A DNA stretch of 51,701 nucleotides from an uncultured Collinsella sp. (GTDB lineage: Bacteria; Actinomycetota; Coriobacteriia; Coriobacteriales; Coriobacteriaceae), in NCBI GenBank assembly GCA_902462065.1, contig CABQAK010000011.1, forward strand, positions 1 through 51,701. Direction: 5' to 3'. The translations under genes were made by a program, and so were the position numbers. This document shows, piece by piece, positions 1-10,070 of the stretch (position 1 is the first letter of the stretch; each line of letters starts with the position of its first letter). The notes under the pieces were generated by a model. It was not told the DNA's origin and made no database searches. It saw only the letters and a program-made list of their open reading frames with translations.

Positions 1-178
1 CGCGGCTCATCCGGTCCGACCGGGCCGCGCGGCAAGGAGATATATTGCCAGACCGGAGGGGCCCCGGGGGCGGGAATCTGGGCGTACACATTTCCTACAC
101 ATTTTGTGATCCGACTAACGTTTGCCAGCCGTTAACTACCGCTCGCCGAGCATCTCTTTATATAAGGCAGTCTCATGG
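1..178. other. Non-coding start of window
   Basis: No gene was recognised here. The segment lies downstream of the minus-strand phosphohexomutase gene. It holds an inverted pair CCGGTC (about 12-17) and GACCGG (about 51-56) around a GC-rich stretch, and a direct repeat TACACATTT at 85-93 and 96-104, an 11-bp period that could be a regulator site. The gene such a site would serve would lie left of the window. No convincing terminator for the mutase was seen. Confidence 0.3.
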
Positions 179-1579
179 TTAAAGCGGATACGTCCCCCTA
201 GCTAAAGCACAGCCAGCATCGAGCAACTCATCGCGTTCTTCCACCGAGAACCCCTCGGCGTAGACGCGCACCACTGGTTCGGTCCCGCTAGGACGGACCA
301 GCAGCCACGTGTCATCCTCGAATGACAGACGCAAGCCGTCCATATGACTAACGTTTTGCGGTACCTTGCCACAAATCGACTTGGGGTTTACGCCCGGCAG
401 CAGGGTTCGTAACGTTTCGGCATCTTCGGCCTCAAGGCGCAAATCGCGTCGACCGTAACTCGTCTTACCAAAACTGTCCTCGAGTTGGTCGACCAGAACG
501 CCCAAAGGCGCGTTCGTCTTTGCCATAAGCTCACACAGAATCAGACAGGCGAGGATTCCATCACGCTCGGGCATATGCGCGGCGATGCCGATACCACCGG
601 CTTCTTCGCCGCCCATGAGGACGCCGCCCTTCTTCATCTCCGCCGCTATATATTTGAAACCGACTGGTTTGACGGTCACGCGGCAGCCAAGTGCCTCGGC
701 AATGCGACGCACGAGCGTCGAGCATGAAAGATTGACGACGACGCGCCCCTCCAAATTACGAAATTGAACCAAGTCGCCCAAAACGAGCGCCATGATCTGA
801 TGCGGATGTATATATCTGCCGCGCTCGTCAACCGCGCCGATACGGTCGGCGTCGCCGTCGGTCACCAGGCCAGCGCAAGCTCCGTCCTCGATAACCGTGC
901 GCTCGCAAGTGTCCACCCAAGGCTCAACGGGGTCGGGGCAGATATCTTCTTGATCAGACGCCTGCCCGGCGTGAATCTCGTGCACCTCAACGCCAAGCTC
1001 GCGCAGCAAGTCGGCTAGATAGCCCTGGGCTGCGCCGCCCATGGGATCGACAACCACGCGCAAGTGCGCGGCGCGGATGGCTTCGGCATCGACAAATGCT
1101 GCCACCGCCTGCATATAGTCAGGAATGATATCCGCGGTGCGATATTGCCCCTCGATCCCCATTGGCTCGGGAGCCATGGTCTCTTCGAGTTCTTCGATGA
1201 CATCCTGGTTGGCGGTTGAGCCGTCACCCATGCGAATCTTGAGGCACAGATAACCCTGCGGATGATGGGACCCCGTCACCATGAGCGCGCCGCACGCCTC
1301 ACCGTCATAAGCCGCCGCCCACGTAAGGGCAGGGGTCGGGACAGGTCGCGAAGCGAGCACGGTGTCCAGCCCGTGCGCTGCTAGCACGCCCGCCGCAAGC
1401 TCAGCGAACTCGCGCGCCAGGGGCCGGGTGTCGAACCCTATATATACCGTTTTGCCCGGATTGGTCTTTTGCCACAACTCGCCGACGGCATCGGCGATAC
1501 GGGCAACGTTATCGGCAGTGAAGTCCTCATCGACGCGAGCGCGCCAACCGTCAGTTCCAAAATGAATTATCGCGCACAC
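179..1579 (-). CDS. Phosphoglucomutase/phosphomannomutase family protein
   Basis: Alpha-D-phosphohexomutase, 466 aa, moving phosphate between C1 and C6 of a hexose phosphate in the cytoplasm. Family landmarks occur in order: FGTDGWRA at the N-terminus, the catalytic phosphoserine loop as TGSHHP (Ser about 104; TASHNP is more usual), the metal-binding loop DGDADR (about 241-246), the sugar loop GGEEAGG (about 323-329) and the phosphate-binding RPSGTEP (about 429-435). The start chosen is the GTG at 1577-1579, preceded by GAGGTG at 7 nt; a longer reading back to 1663 would add 28 residues that do not look like the family. Substrate (glucose, mannose or glucosamine phosphate) cannot be fixed from sequence; the length and FGTDGWRA suggest the phosphoglucomutase/phosphomannomutase group rather than GlmM. 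Confidence 0.88.
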   Translation of the reverse strand: MCAIIHFGTDGWRARVDEDFTADNVARIADAVGELWQKTNPGKTVYIGFDTRPLAREFAELAAGVLAAHGLDTVLASRPVPTPALTWAAAYDGEACGALMVTGSHHPQGYLCLKIRMGDGSTANQDVIEELEETMAPEPMGIEGQYRTADIIPDYMQAVAAFVDAEAIRAAHLRVVVDPMGGAAQGYLADLLRELGVEVHEIHAGQASDQEDICPDPVEPWVDTCERTVIEDGACAGLVTDGDADRIGAVDERGRYIHPHQIMALVLGDLVQFRNLEGRVVVNLSCSTLVRRIAEALGCRVTVKPVGFKYIAAEMKKGGVLMGGEEAGGIGIAAHMPERDGILACLILCELMAKTNAPLGVLVDQLEDSFGKTSYGRRDLRLEAEDAETLRTLLPGVNPKSICGKVPQNVSHMDGLRLSFEDDTWLLVRPSGTEPVVRVYAEGFSVEERDELLDAGCALARGTYPL

Positions 1580-1703
1580 GCGCAGACACCTCACAGTGTT
1601 TGGATCATGGTACGCATGAGGTATACCCGCGACACGCACTCGGCAACCTGCTGGCACCAGCATTCACCATTTGGGCAAATGCTGCCGAGGACATGCAGGC
1701 AAT

Positions 1704-1733
1704 AAAAAAACCGCCCCGTATGGAGCGGTTTTG
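1704..1733 (-). terminator. Rho-independent terminator after mmuM
   Basis: Read on the minus strand, CCGCTCC-ATAC-GGGGCGG forms a 7-bp stem (one G-T pair) followed by a run of seven T. It lies 4 bases past the mmuM stop codon and separates that gene from the phosphohexomutase gene. Confidence 0.85.
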
Positions 1734-1737
1734 CCCT

Positions 1738-2631
1738 TTATATATCGAGCGCCTCGGCCATCGCTGCCGTAGTGATTGCCGTGGTTCCACAGCAACTGCC
1801 CACCATTGCGGCGCCGGCATGTCTCCATTCGATGCATGCGCGCGCGAAAGCTTCAGGGTTCTCGTGCCATACGGGGCCATCCTGAGTCTGGACCGGATCG
1901 CCCACGTTGGGACGCACCGTGACGGGAGTAGTCGCCGATGCAACCATCCTGGGCACCGCCGCGTTCGCGGCCGCAAGCGAACAGCAATTAACACCAACCG
2001 AGTTTGCGCCGTGTTTTTCGGCGTACAAAACGGCTGCCTCGATGTTGAGGCCATCGCCCAACAGGTCGCCCTTATCGTCAACGACAAAACTCACCAGGAC
2101 AGGCATGCCGTCGGCGGCATCTCGGGCGCCGGCAAGCATGGGCTGCAAATTACGGATAGACGTCACCGTCTCGATCAGCAGACCGTCAACACCAGCATTG
2201 AGCAAGGCGTGCGCCTGTTCGCGCGCAATGCCTCGGATCTCACGAAACTCGGCAGAGTCCTCGGCAAACCACTCAATACCGATCGGGCCCATCGAGCCCA
2301 GCAGCAGCTGAGGGTGCGCCTGGCGGGCATCGTCGACGGCCCCGCGATTGACCTCCGCCACGGACGGCGCAATCTGGTCGTGCTTGAGGGCATAGCTCGA
2401 TGCCTGAAAGGTGTTGGTAATGAGCACCTGCGCGCCGGCGGCGACATACAAGCGATGGATACGAGAAACGGTCTGCGGCTCTGCCAGATTCCAAAACGCC
2501 GGTGGAATGTCGGCGGCATCGTACTCACTCAACAGAACACTGCCCATGGGGCCCTGCGCCAACAAGGTCTCGCTCGACAAGCGGCGCGCAAGTTCCTCGG
2601 CACCAAAGCGGTTGTAATAACTCGTATCCAT
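1738..2631 (-). CDS. mmuM: Homocysteine S-methyltransferase
   Basis: 297-aa cytoplasmic zinc enzyme of the homocysteine S-methyltransferase family, which makes methionine from homocysteine with S-methylmethionine or S-adenosylmethionine as donor. The Zn ligand motifs are visible: GVNCC (Cys 216/217) and GSCCGTT (Cys 280/281). The N-terminal GPMGSVL stands in the usual barrel-opening position, and length is normal. It begins 10 bases after the stop of the DtxR/MntR-like gene, and the GAGGAA over that stop codon can serve as its ribosome site, so the two genes probably share a message. No metE or metH is nearby. The pairing with a metal-sensing type of regulator is odd for a methionine gene and may reflect the enzyme's zinc demand (inference). 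Confidence 0.9.
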   Translation of the reverse strand: MDTSYYNRFGAEELARRLSSETLLAQGPMGSVLLSEYDAADIPPAFWNLAEPQTVSRIHRLYVAAGAQVLITNTFQASSYALKHDQIAPSVAEVNRGAVDDARQAHPQLLLGSMGPIGIEWFAEDSAEFREIRGIAREQAHALLNAGVDGLLIETVTSIRNLQPMLAGARDAADGMPVLVSFVVDDKGDLLGDGLNIEAAVLYAEKHGANSVGVNCCSLAAANAAVPRMVASATTPVTVRPNVGDPVQTQDGPVWHENPEAFARACIEWRHAGAAMVGSCCGTTAITTAAMAEALDI

Positions 2632-2641
2632 ATATATCCCG

Positions 2642-3064
2642 CTATTCCTCGACGCTGATTCCCTGCTTTTCGAGATAGGCGAGCCAGCGGTTCATCGTGT
2701 CCTCGGAAAGCGCATGCTCCATCATGCAGGCCTCGGAATCGGCTCGCTCAAATTCGACACCGAGCTCCTGAACCAAAAACGTGCGGACGAGGCGATGACG
2801 GTACCAGATAGCCGTGCCAACCTCGCGGCCGCGATCGGTCAGGACTACCTTGCCGTAGTGCGATTGCTCGACAAGCTCGGATGCTTTGAGCGCCGAAACC
2901 GCTTTATTGACCGATGCCTTGGAGACGCCAAGGCGCTGCGCGATGTCGACCGATCGCACGCCGTTGGTTTCCCCCTCTTCGCTTTCAATGCGAACCATGC
3001 ACTCCAAGTAGTCTTCGTTCGCCACCGTCAGATGTAGTTCGCGCGAGCTATTTGTCGTATCCAT
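2642..3064 (-). CDS. DtxR/MntR-family metal-dependent regulator
   Basis: 140-aa protein with an N-terminal winged helix-turn-helix (residues about 15-70; VRSVDIAQRLGVSKASVNKA is the recognition region) followed by the DtxR dimerisation and metal-binding segment (RHRLVRTFLVQELG...EACMMEHALSED). The C-terminal SH3-like domain of DtxR is absent, so it is MntR-like in size. The start at 3064 is favoured because GGGACGGA lies just upstream; a start at 3085 would add seven residues. It is divergent from pepT, and a perfect palindrome at 3118-3137 lies between them, a natural candidate operator. Which metal it senses cannot be told from sequence. Confidence 0.87.
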   Translation of the reverse strand: MDTTNSSRELHLTVANEDYLECMVRIESEEGETNGVRSVDIAQRLGVSKASVNKAVSALKASELVEQSHYGKVVLTDRGREVGTAIWYRHRLVRTFLVQELGVEFERADSEACMMEHALSEDTMNRWLAYLEKQGISVEE

Positions 3065-3117
3065 GATCTTCCGTCCCTTCTGCATTCAATGGCTGATTCT
3101 ACCCCATCCAAGCGTCG

Positions 3118-3137
3118 CGGTATGCCGTGGCATACCG
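3118..3137. promoter_or_regulatory. Perfect palindrome between regulator and pepT
   Basis: CGGTATGCC - GT - GGCATACCG is a 9-bp perfect inverted repeat with a 2-bp spacer in the divergent intergenic region. A -10-like TAGAGT (3141-3146) for pepT follows directly, so a bound protein would block that promoter. It has the size and symmetry of a DtxR/MntR dimer site; the adjacent regulator is the obvious candidate (inference). Confidence 0.6.
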
Positions 3138-3184
3138 TGCTAGAGTTCTTGTTGCACACGACGACCAAGATTGGAGCGGTCTTT

Positions 3185-4432
3185 ATGGAAAACACCACCA
3201 CGAACCCCGATGTCCTCGAGCGCTTTTTGCGCTACGTCCAGATCAACACGCAGTCCGAGGATGCAAACTGCGACCAGGTACCCTCGAGCGCCGTTCAGTT
3301 TGACCTTGCCAACGTGCTGGCTGAAGAGCTGCGCGAGCTTGGTGCGGAAGATGCCCACGTGACCGAGCATGCCTATGTCTGCGCGCATATCCCCGCAAGT
3401 GCGGGCGCTGAGGACAAGCCCGCCCTTGGCCTGATCGCCCATCTCGACACCACCGAAGTTGCACCGGGCACCGGCGTGAAGCCGCACATCGTACACTACG
3501 AAGGCGGCGACCTGGTCTGCGGCACGGTTGACGGTAAGCCCGTTGCCATGAGTACCGCCAAGCTTCCCGCCCTGAACGACCTCGCGGGTGAGGACCTGGT
3601 CTGCAGCGATGGCACCACGCTGCTGGGCGCGGACGACAAGGCAGGCGTCGCCGAGATCATGTCGCTTGTCGCGCGTATCGCTCAGGACCCCTCTCTGCCC
3701 CATCCCGCACTCGGCATTTGCTTCTGCCCTGACGAGGAGATCGGCCACGGAGCCGAGCTATTGGATATCGATACCTTTGGCTGCAAGTACGCCTACACGG
3801 TCGACGGCGGCCCCATCGGCGAGCTGGAGTGGGAGTGCTTTAACGCCGCCGAGGCGACCATCCGCTTTGAGGGCCAGTCCATCCACCCGGGCGACGCCAA
3901 GGGCCGTATGGTCAACGCAGGCAATCTGTTCTGCGACTTCAACGCGTTGCTCCCCTACGTGCAGCGCCCGGAGTATACGGAAGGCTACGAGGGCTTTTAT
4001 CACCTTGAGGGTGTATCTGCGACCGTCGATCACGCCACGGCGCGCTATATCGTCCGCGACCATGACGCCGCCAAGTTCCAGCAGAAACTCGACCTTATTG
4101 ATGCCGCTGCCTCGATGCTCAACCAGCGTCTGGGTGAGGAGCGCGTGACAGTCGAGATTAAGCAGCAGTATCGAAATATGGCCGAGATCGTTCGTGACTA
4201 TCCCGAGCTTATTGATGTTGCCAAGGAAGCCTACCTTGCCTGCGGCGTTGAGCCCCAAGTGCTGCCGATTCGCGGCGGCACCGACGGCGCGCAGCTGTCG
4301 TTCCGCGGTCTGCCCTGCCCCAACCTTTCCACCGGCGGCTATTGCTACCACGGCGTCAACGAGTTCGTCCCGGTCAGTTCGCTCGTCAAGATGACCGACG
4401 TGCTCCAGGAGCTCGTCGCCCGCTTTGCATAA
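3185..4432 (+). CDS. pepT: Peptidase T (tripeptide aminopeptidase)
   Basis: 415-aa cytoplasmic M20B metallopeptidase that removes the N-terminal residue from tripeptides. The dizinc ligands are in place: HLDT (about 86-89), GADDKAG (about 148-154) and DEEIG (about 183-187); the C-terminal RGGTDGAQLSFRGLPCPNLSTGG is split here only for description and is typical of PepT. The start ATG at 3185 has GGAG 8 nt upstream; an open frame continues back to 3089 but crosses the palindrome and promoter region. Monocistronic: its own terminator follows at 4457. Length matches the family (about 410). Confidence 0.95.
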   Translation: MENTTTNPDVLERFLRYVQINTQSEDANCDQVPSSAVQFDLANVLAEELRELGAEDAHVTEHAYVCAHIPASAGAEDKPALGLIAHLDTTEVAPGTGVKPHIVHYEGGDLVCGTVDGKPVAMSTAKLPALNDLAGEDLVCSDGTTLLGADDKAGVAEIMSLVARIAQDPSLPHPALGICFCPDEEIGHGAELLDIDTFGCKYAYTVDGGPIGELEWECFNAAEATIRFEGQSIHPGDAKGRMVNAGNLFCDFNALLPYVQRPEYTEGYEGFYHLEGVSATVDHATARYIVRDHDAAKFQQKLDLIDAAASMLNQRLGEERVTVEIKQQYRNMAEIVRDYPELIDVAKEAYLACGVEPQVLPIRGGTDGAQLSFRGLPCPNLSTGGYCYHGVNEFVPVSSLVKMTDVLQELVARFA

Positions 4433-4456
4433 GGAACTCGAACAATCTAGGTAAGC

Positions 4457-4498
4457 AAAACCGCCCCGTCCTCAAAAACCGAGAACGGGGCGGTTTTT
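4457..4498 (+). terminator. Rho-independent terminator after pepT
   Basis: ACCGCCCCGT...ACGGGGCGGTTTTT: a 10-bp stem with an A-run before and a T-run after, so it can work for pepT on the plus strand and for the murA-LCP transcript on the minus strand. Confidence 0.9.
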
Positions 4499-4540
4499 GG
4501 TGCAAGGGGAGTAGTCAGCACCGCATGTTGAGCCAACGTC

Positions 4541-4686
4541 AGCGAGCGACGTCCAAGGCGAACAAGTTGGCATGAAAAAGGCAGGGCATTGACCTTCTGG
4601 TCATGCCCTGCCTTTTGAATGACAAATTGTCGCCTTGGGCGGCGCGCAGCGTCGAGCCGTTACGGCGTTTGGTAAAACGCCGTAAC
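4541..4686. repeat. Structured dispersed element, family 1, copy A1
   Basis: One of four related elements in the window. Parts on the plus strand: AGCGAGCGAC; stem P1 CCAAGGCGA (4553-4561) pairing with TCGCCTTGG (4630-4638), extended by CAA/TTG past a bulged A; conserved TGAAAAAGG; a long inner hairpin ending GGTCATGCCCTGCC; conserved TTTTGAATGACA; then GCAGCGTCGA and an end hairpin GTTACGGCGTTT (4659-4670) with AAACGCCGTAAC (4675-4686). The end hairpin touches the stop codon of the minus-strand LCP gene with no intervening base. Confidence 0.8.
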
Positions 4687-5922
4687 TTAGTAATTGGCTT
4701 CGTAGCCGTTGCCGTCGCCGGTGGCCTCTTCGTAGTAGTCCGAATCGCTCGAATCGCTTGAGTCATCGGAATCGTCAGAGCTGACCGATGAGGTTGCGGT
4801 ACCGTTTGCGTAGTCGTCAGACGTGTTGTTGTTCAGGTCGCCGATCGTAGAGCTGGAACCGTCGGAAAGACCCATGGTGTTGGGACCCTTGGGATCCTTG
4901 CCGGCATCGACACGCTCCATCATTTCCTTGAGCTCGTCCTCGTAGACAAAGACGTAGCTCACACCGTCGATCATGGTGCTGTCGTCGGCGTACGAGGGCA
5001 GGTTGGCCGAGTAGATACCGTCGACATCCATACCGCGCATGGCGTTGACCGTAGCCACGATATCCTGAACGCTCATATCGGTTACAAGCATATCGGACAG
5101 CGAATTAACCAGGCCAAAGATCTTCGTGGCATCGAAGTTATTGAGAATCTGGTTGGCAAGGGCGCCAAGCACCTGACGCTGGTGGCGCATGCGCGTGTAA
5201 TCGCCGTCGGCATAGATGTAGCGGCAGCGGGCATAGGTAAGGGCGGTGGCACCGTCCATATGCTGCTGGCCAGCGGTAATCTTAATATCCAGGTGCTCGG
5301 GGTCGTCAACATCATCGGTTGCGTTAATGTCGATACCGCCAACCGAATCAATCAGCGCCTGCATACCGTCGAAGCTGACCTCGGCATAGTGGGAAATCTG
5401 AACACCGCACAGCTCGTTGACCGCCTCGACCATGGCCTCGGCACCGCCAACGGTATGGCAGGCGTTGATCTTCATGGTCTCGCCCTTGTACTCGACCTTG
5501 GTGTCGCGCGGAACGGAAATGAGCGTCGCCTGCTTTTGCGTGGGGTCGATGCGTGCCAAGATAATCGAGTCGGCACGATACGTATCCTCGCCCGGACGGC
5601 CGTCGGTGCCAAGAAGCAGCACGTAGAACGGATCCTTTGCCTCATCGGTGTCAACCAGAACCCGACGCAGATTGTCGGTAATGACATTAGAATCGCCGAG
5701 CTTGCCCATAATGGTGGCAAACCACAGGCCGGCAGCGGTAGTGGCACTCAGCAGCACGCCAAGCACGACAATGAGCGCGACGTGACGAATCGTGTGGCTA
5801 CGACGACGTTGACGAGCGCGCTCGGAATAGCGAGCCACGTTATCGCGACTGTAGATCTTGGCCTGCGCACCAGTTGAGGGTCTTCGGGTGGTGGTATCCG
5901 CGAGGGGCTTTTTATTAAACAT
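4687..5922 (-). CDS. LytR-CpsA-Psr (LCP) family cell-wall polymer ligase
   Basis: 411-aa membrane-anchored extracellular enzyme. LCP proteins attach undecaprenyl-linked polymers to peptidoglycan. Order: basic cytoplasmic tail, one transmembrane helix (about 48-70), LCP domain (about 95-260) with LLLGTDGR, RADSIILARIDP and the phosphate-binding SVPRDTKV, then a low-complexity tail of about 60 residues rich in Ser, Asp and Thr. The start is the ATG at 5922 with AGG upstream; a TTG two codons earlier is possible. It starts 12 nt after the murA stop, so it is very likely the second gene of a murA-LCP operon, which fits a joint role in wall building. The attached polymer is unknown. Confidence 0.92.
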   Translation of the reverse strand: MFNKKPLADTTTRRPSTGAQAKIYSRDNVARYSERARQRRRSHTIRHVALIVVLGVLLSATTAAGLWFATIMGKLGDSNVITDNLRRVLVDTDEAKDPFYVLLLGTDGRPGEDTYRADSIILARIDPTQKQATLISVPRDTKVEYKGETMKINACHTVGGAEAMVEAVNELCGVQISHYAEVSFDGMQALIDSVGGIDINATDDVDDPEHLDIKITAGQQHMDGATALTYARCRYIYADGDYTRMRHQRQVLGALANQILNNFDATKIFGLVNSLSDMLVTDMSVQDIVATVNAMRGMDVDGIYSANLPSYADDSTMIDGVSYVFVYEDELKEMMERVDAGKDPKGPNTMGLSDGSSSTIGDLNNNTSDDYANGTATSSVSSDDSDDSSDSSDSDYYEEATGDGNGYEANY

Positions 5923-5934
5923 AGGCAACCTGTA

Positions 5935-7218
5935 TTAGTAGATGACGGGATCGGGGACGGTAGCATGCTCGACATGCGCGCCGAGCGCCTGCAGCTTTTC
6001 GACAAACTGCTCGTAGCCGCGCTTGATGTGATGGATAGCCGAAACCTCGGTCGTCCCGTCGGCGATCAAGCCCGCTACGACGAGGGCCGCTCCGCCACGC
6101 AGATCGGGCGAGGTAACCTGTGCACCCGAGAAGCCCTTGACGCCATGAATCATGGCATGATGGCTCTCGATACGAATGTCGGCACCCATGCGTACCAGCT
6201 CAGAGGCAAACATAAAGCGATTCTCGAAGATGTTCTCGGTGATAACGGAGCTACCATCGGCAAGGGCGGAGAGTACCATAATCTGCGCCTGCATGTCCGT
6301 CGGGAAGCCGGGGAACGGAAGCGTCTGGATGTCGACCGGCTTGATACGCTCGGCACGGTTCACATGGACGCCATCCTCGACGCGCTCGCAGTCGATACCC
6401 ATGAGCTCCATCTTCTTGAGCACCATGCCCAAGTGAATGGGGCAAAAACCCGTGACATCGACACCGCGATCGTCGGCCATCAACGCACCGGCAACGATAA
6501 AGGTACCGGCCTCGATGCGGTCGCCCACCACGCGATGGGTAACAGGATGCAGCTCTTCCACGCCCTCGATGGTCACGACAGGCGTACCGGCGCCAACAAT
6601 CTTGGCGCCCATCTCGTTGAGCATGTTGGCGAGATCGACGATCTCGGGCTCGCGGGCGGCATTGTCGATAACCGTGGTGCCCTGCGCGCGCACGGATGCC
6701 ATGATGAGGTTCTCGGTCGCACCGACGCTGGCGAACTCGAGCGTGACGGTGGTACCGCGCAGACCTTGGGGCGCATTAGCGTTGATGTAGCCGTGGGCGG
6801 TATCGAACTCTACGCCCAGGGCCTCGAGACCCAGAATGTGCATATCGATCTTGCGAGCACCCAGGTTGCATCCGCCCGGCATGGCGATCTTGGCGCGATG
6901 GAAGCGGCCCAGCAGGGGTCCCATCACGGCTGTGGAAGCACGCATCTTGGCAACGAGCTCGTAGGGGGCCTCCCAAGAATCGACCTGAGAGGTATCAATC
7001 TCGAGCGTGTGCTCGTCAAGGACATCGATCGTAGCGCCCATGCCCTTGAGCACCTTGCCCATCACGTGGACATCGGAAATATCGGGCACGTTCTGCAGCG
7101 TCGTCTTGCCCGGCGCCAGAAGCGTTGCCGCCATGAGTTTGAGTGCGGAGTTCTTGGCGCCCGAAACGGGCACGGAGCCTCCGATGGCGTGGCCACCCTC
7201 AACGCGGATAATATCCAA
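5935..7218 (-). CDS. murA: UDP-N-acetylglucosamine 1-carboxyvinyltransferase
   Basis: 427-aa cytoplasmic enzyme for the first committed peptidoglycan step, transfer of enolpyruvate from PEP to UDP-GlcNAc. KNSALK (22-27) and the mobile loop with the catalytic Cys (PGGCNLGARKID, Cys117) are present, so the fosfomycin-reactive cysteine is retained. Length is normal. The start is TTG at 7216-7218, preceded by GAAAGGG at 6 nt; no better start was seen. It lies 12 nt upstream of the LCP gene and just beyond the terminator of the atp operon, so some expression may come from read-through. Confidence 0.96.
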   Translation of the reverse strand: MDIIRVEGGHAIGGSVPVSGAKNSALKLMAATLLAPGKTTLQNVPDISDVHVMGKVLKGMGATIDVLDEHTLEIDTSQVDSWEAPYELVAKMRASTAVMGPLLGRFHRAKIAMPGGCNLGARKIDMHILGLEALGVEFDTAHGYINANAPQGLRGTTVTLEFASVGATENLIMASVRAQGTTVIDNAAREPEIVDLANMLNEMGAKIVGAGTPVVTIEGVEELHPVTHRVVGDRIEAGTFIVAGALMADDRGVDVTGFCPIHLGMVLKKMELMGIDCERVEDGVHVNRAERIKPVDIQTLPFPGFPTDMQAQIMVLSALADGSSVITENIFENRFMFASELVRMGADIRIESHHAMIHGVKGFSGAQVTSPDLRGGAALVVAGLIADGTTEVSAIHHIKRGYEQFVEKLQALGAHVEHATVPDPVIY

Positions 7219-7230
7219 GGTCTACCCTTT

Positions 7231-7270
7231 CAAAAAGCATGCCCGGGATGGCTGGGCCACCCCGGGCATG
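7231..7270 (-). terminator. Terminator of the atp operon
   Basis: On the minus strand CATGCCCGGG pairs with CCCGGGCATG (arms 7261-7270 and 7238-7247), with an inner TGGCCCAGCCA hairpin, followed by CTTTTTG. It falls between atpC and the murA start. Confidence 0.82.
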
Positions 7271-7306
7271 ATGTGTTCGCAAATGGTCGAACGCTAAATC
7301 GTTTGA

Positions 7307-7699
7307 CTATTGGGCAAGCTTGAGCTTACACCATGCGATTTCATTATAGAGGTAGGCGCGGCGTGCATCATCCTCCGACAAATTACCCAGCTTCTCTTCA
7401 AAACCTTGAATATCAGCTTTAAGCTTGTCGGCATCGACGGTCGCCAGATCGCAAGCGCGCTCGGCGAGAACGGTCACGACATCGTCCGCAACCTGGGCAT
7501 AGCCGCCGGCCACGGCAAACGTGTGGTCGACAGTGCCCATGGCCTTATCGGAAACGCGAACGTAACCGCGGTCGATCGTGCAGATCTCGCTGGAGTGAGC
7601 AGGTAGAACGCCAAACTCGCCATCCGTGGACGGAATCGACACAAACGCAGCGTCGCCCTCATAGGCGCAGCTCACGGGGCACACGATGCGGATACGCAT
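7307..7699 (-). CDS. atpC: ATP synthase F1 subunit epsilon
   Basis: 130-aa rotor-stalk subunit, last gene of the atp operon. The N-terminal beta-sandwich is recognisable (FVSIPSTDGEFGVLPAHS, the usual GxxGxLPxH region) followed by the two-helix C-terminal part. It starts 3 nt after the atpD stop, so translation is probably coupled. In the complex it links gamma to the c ring and can inhibit ATP hydrolysis. The N-terminal segment reads IRIVCPVSCAYEGD, with two cysteines not usual for this subunit. Confidence 0.93.
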   Translation of the reverse strand: MRIRIVCPVSCAYEGDAAFVSIPSTDGEFGVLPAHSSEICTIDRGYVRVSDKAMGTVDHTFAVAGGYAQVADDVVTVLAERACDLATVDADKLKADIQGFEEKLGNLSEDDARRAYLYNEIAWCKLKLAQ

Positions 7700-7702
7700 A
7701 AC

Positions 7703-9156
<1,454 letters not shown>

Positions 9157-9157
<1 letters not shown>

Positions 9158-10065
9158 TACTGTTCCTCCAATGCTGAGGCTCCGCCGACGATCTCGTTAA
9201 TCTCGGTCGTGATCGAAGCCTGGCGCACGCGACTATACGTGCGGGTAAGGGTCGAGATGATCGCGGTGGCGTTTTCCGTCGCGGAGTGCATGGCCTTGCG
9301 GCGTGCACTCTGCTCGGCAGCCGCCGAATCGATCAGGGCCTGGTAGATGACCGTCAGGATATAAGACGGCACAAGCTTGCCGAGAACATGCTCGGGAGAG
9401 GGCACGAACTCGAACGTGGACGAGATGCGCTTAGGGGCGTCGGTCTCGTTCTTACGCGGACCGTGGGCCATAGCGATCATCTCGGGGTCGAGCGGCAACA
9501 GATGCTCGACGCGAAGCTCCTGATCCACGCGGTTCTTGGCGTGGTGGTAGACAAGCTCGACACGGTCAAGCTCACCGGCACGATACGCATCGCAGATATG
9601 AGAGGAGATCATGCGGGCCTGATTGAAATCGGGCTCAGAGGAGTTGCCCTCAAAGTGCATGACGACGTTTGCGCGGTCACGGAAATACGTGGCCGGTTTG
9701 CGCCCACACGCGATGATCTCGCACTCGATGCCGTCGTTCGCCCAAGAAGCGGCGAGCTTTTCGGCCGTGCGCTCCACCGTCGTATTGAAACCGCCGGCAA
9801 GGCCGCGGTCCGAGGCAATAACGACAATCAGGCCATGCTTGACGCTCTCATGCTTCTGCAGCATGGGATCGGTGCCCGAACAGGAGGCGTCGCCGGCGAC
9901 CGTCAACATGACGTCGGTCAGCGCCTCCTTATAGGGCTCGGCCTGCTTGGAGCGATCGAGGGCACGACGGATCTTGGCCGTAGAGACCATCTCCATCGTG
10001 CGCGTGATCTGCTTGGTCGTGGTAACCGAGGAGATTCGCTTCTTAATGTCGCGAAGGTTGGCCAT
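9157..10065 (-). CDS. atpG: ATP synthase F1 subunit gamma
   Basis: 302-aa central-stalk subunit. The N-terminal helix (LRDIKKRISSVTTTKQITRT) and the C-terminal helix (residues SRVRQASITTEINEIVGG) are the conserved parts that form the rotating coiled coil; the middle is the variable Rossmann-like domain. It starts 5 nt after the atpA stop and overlaps atpD by one base. Confidence 0.96.
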
Positions 10066-10070
10066 GGGGC

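Noticed and set aside
3089..3184. Longer N-terminus for peptidase T
   Set aside because: It would cross the palindrome and promoter, has no ribosome site, and does not resemble PepT.
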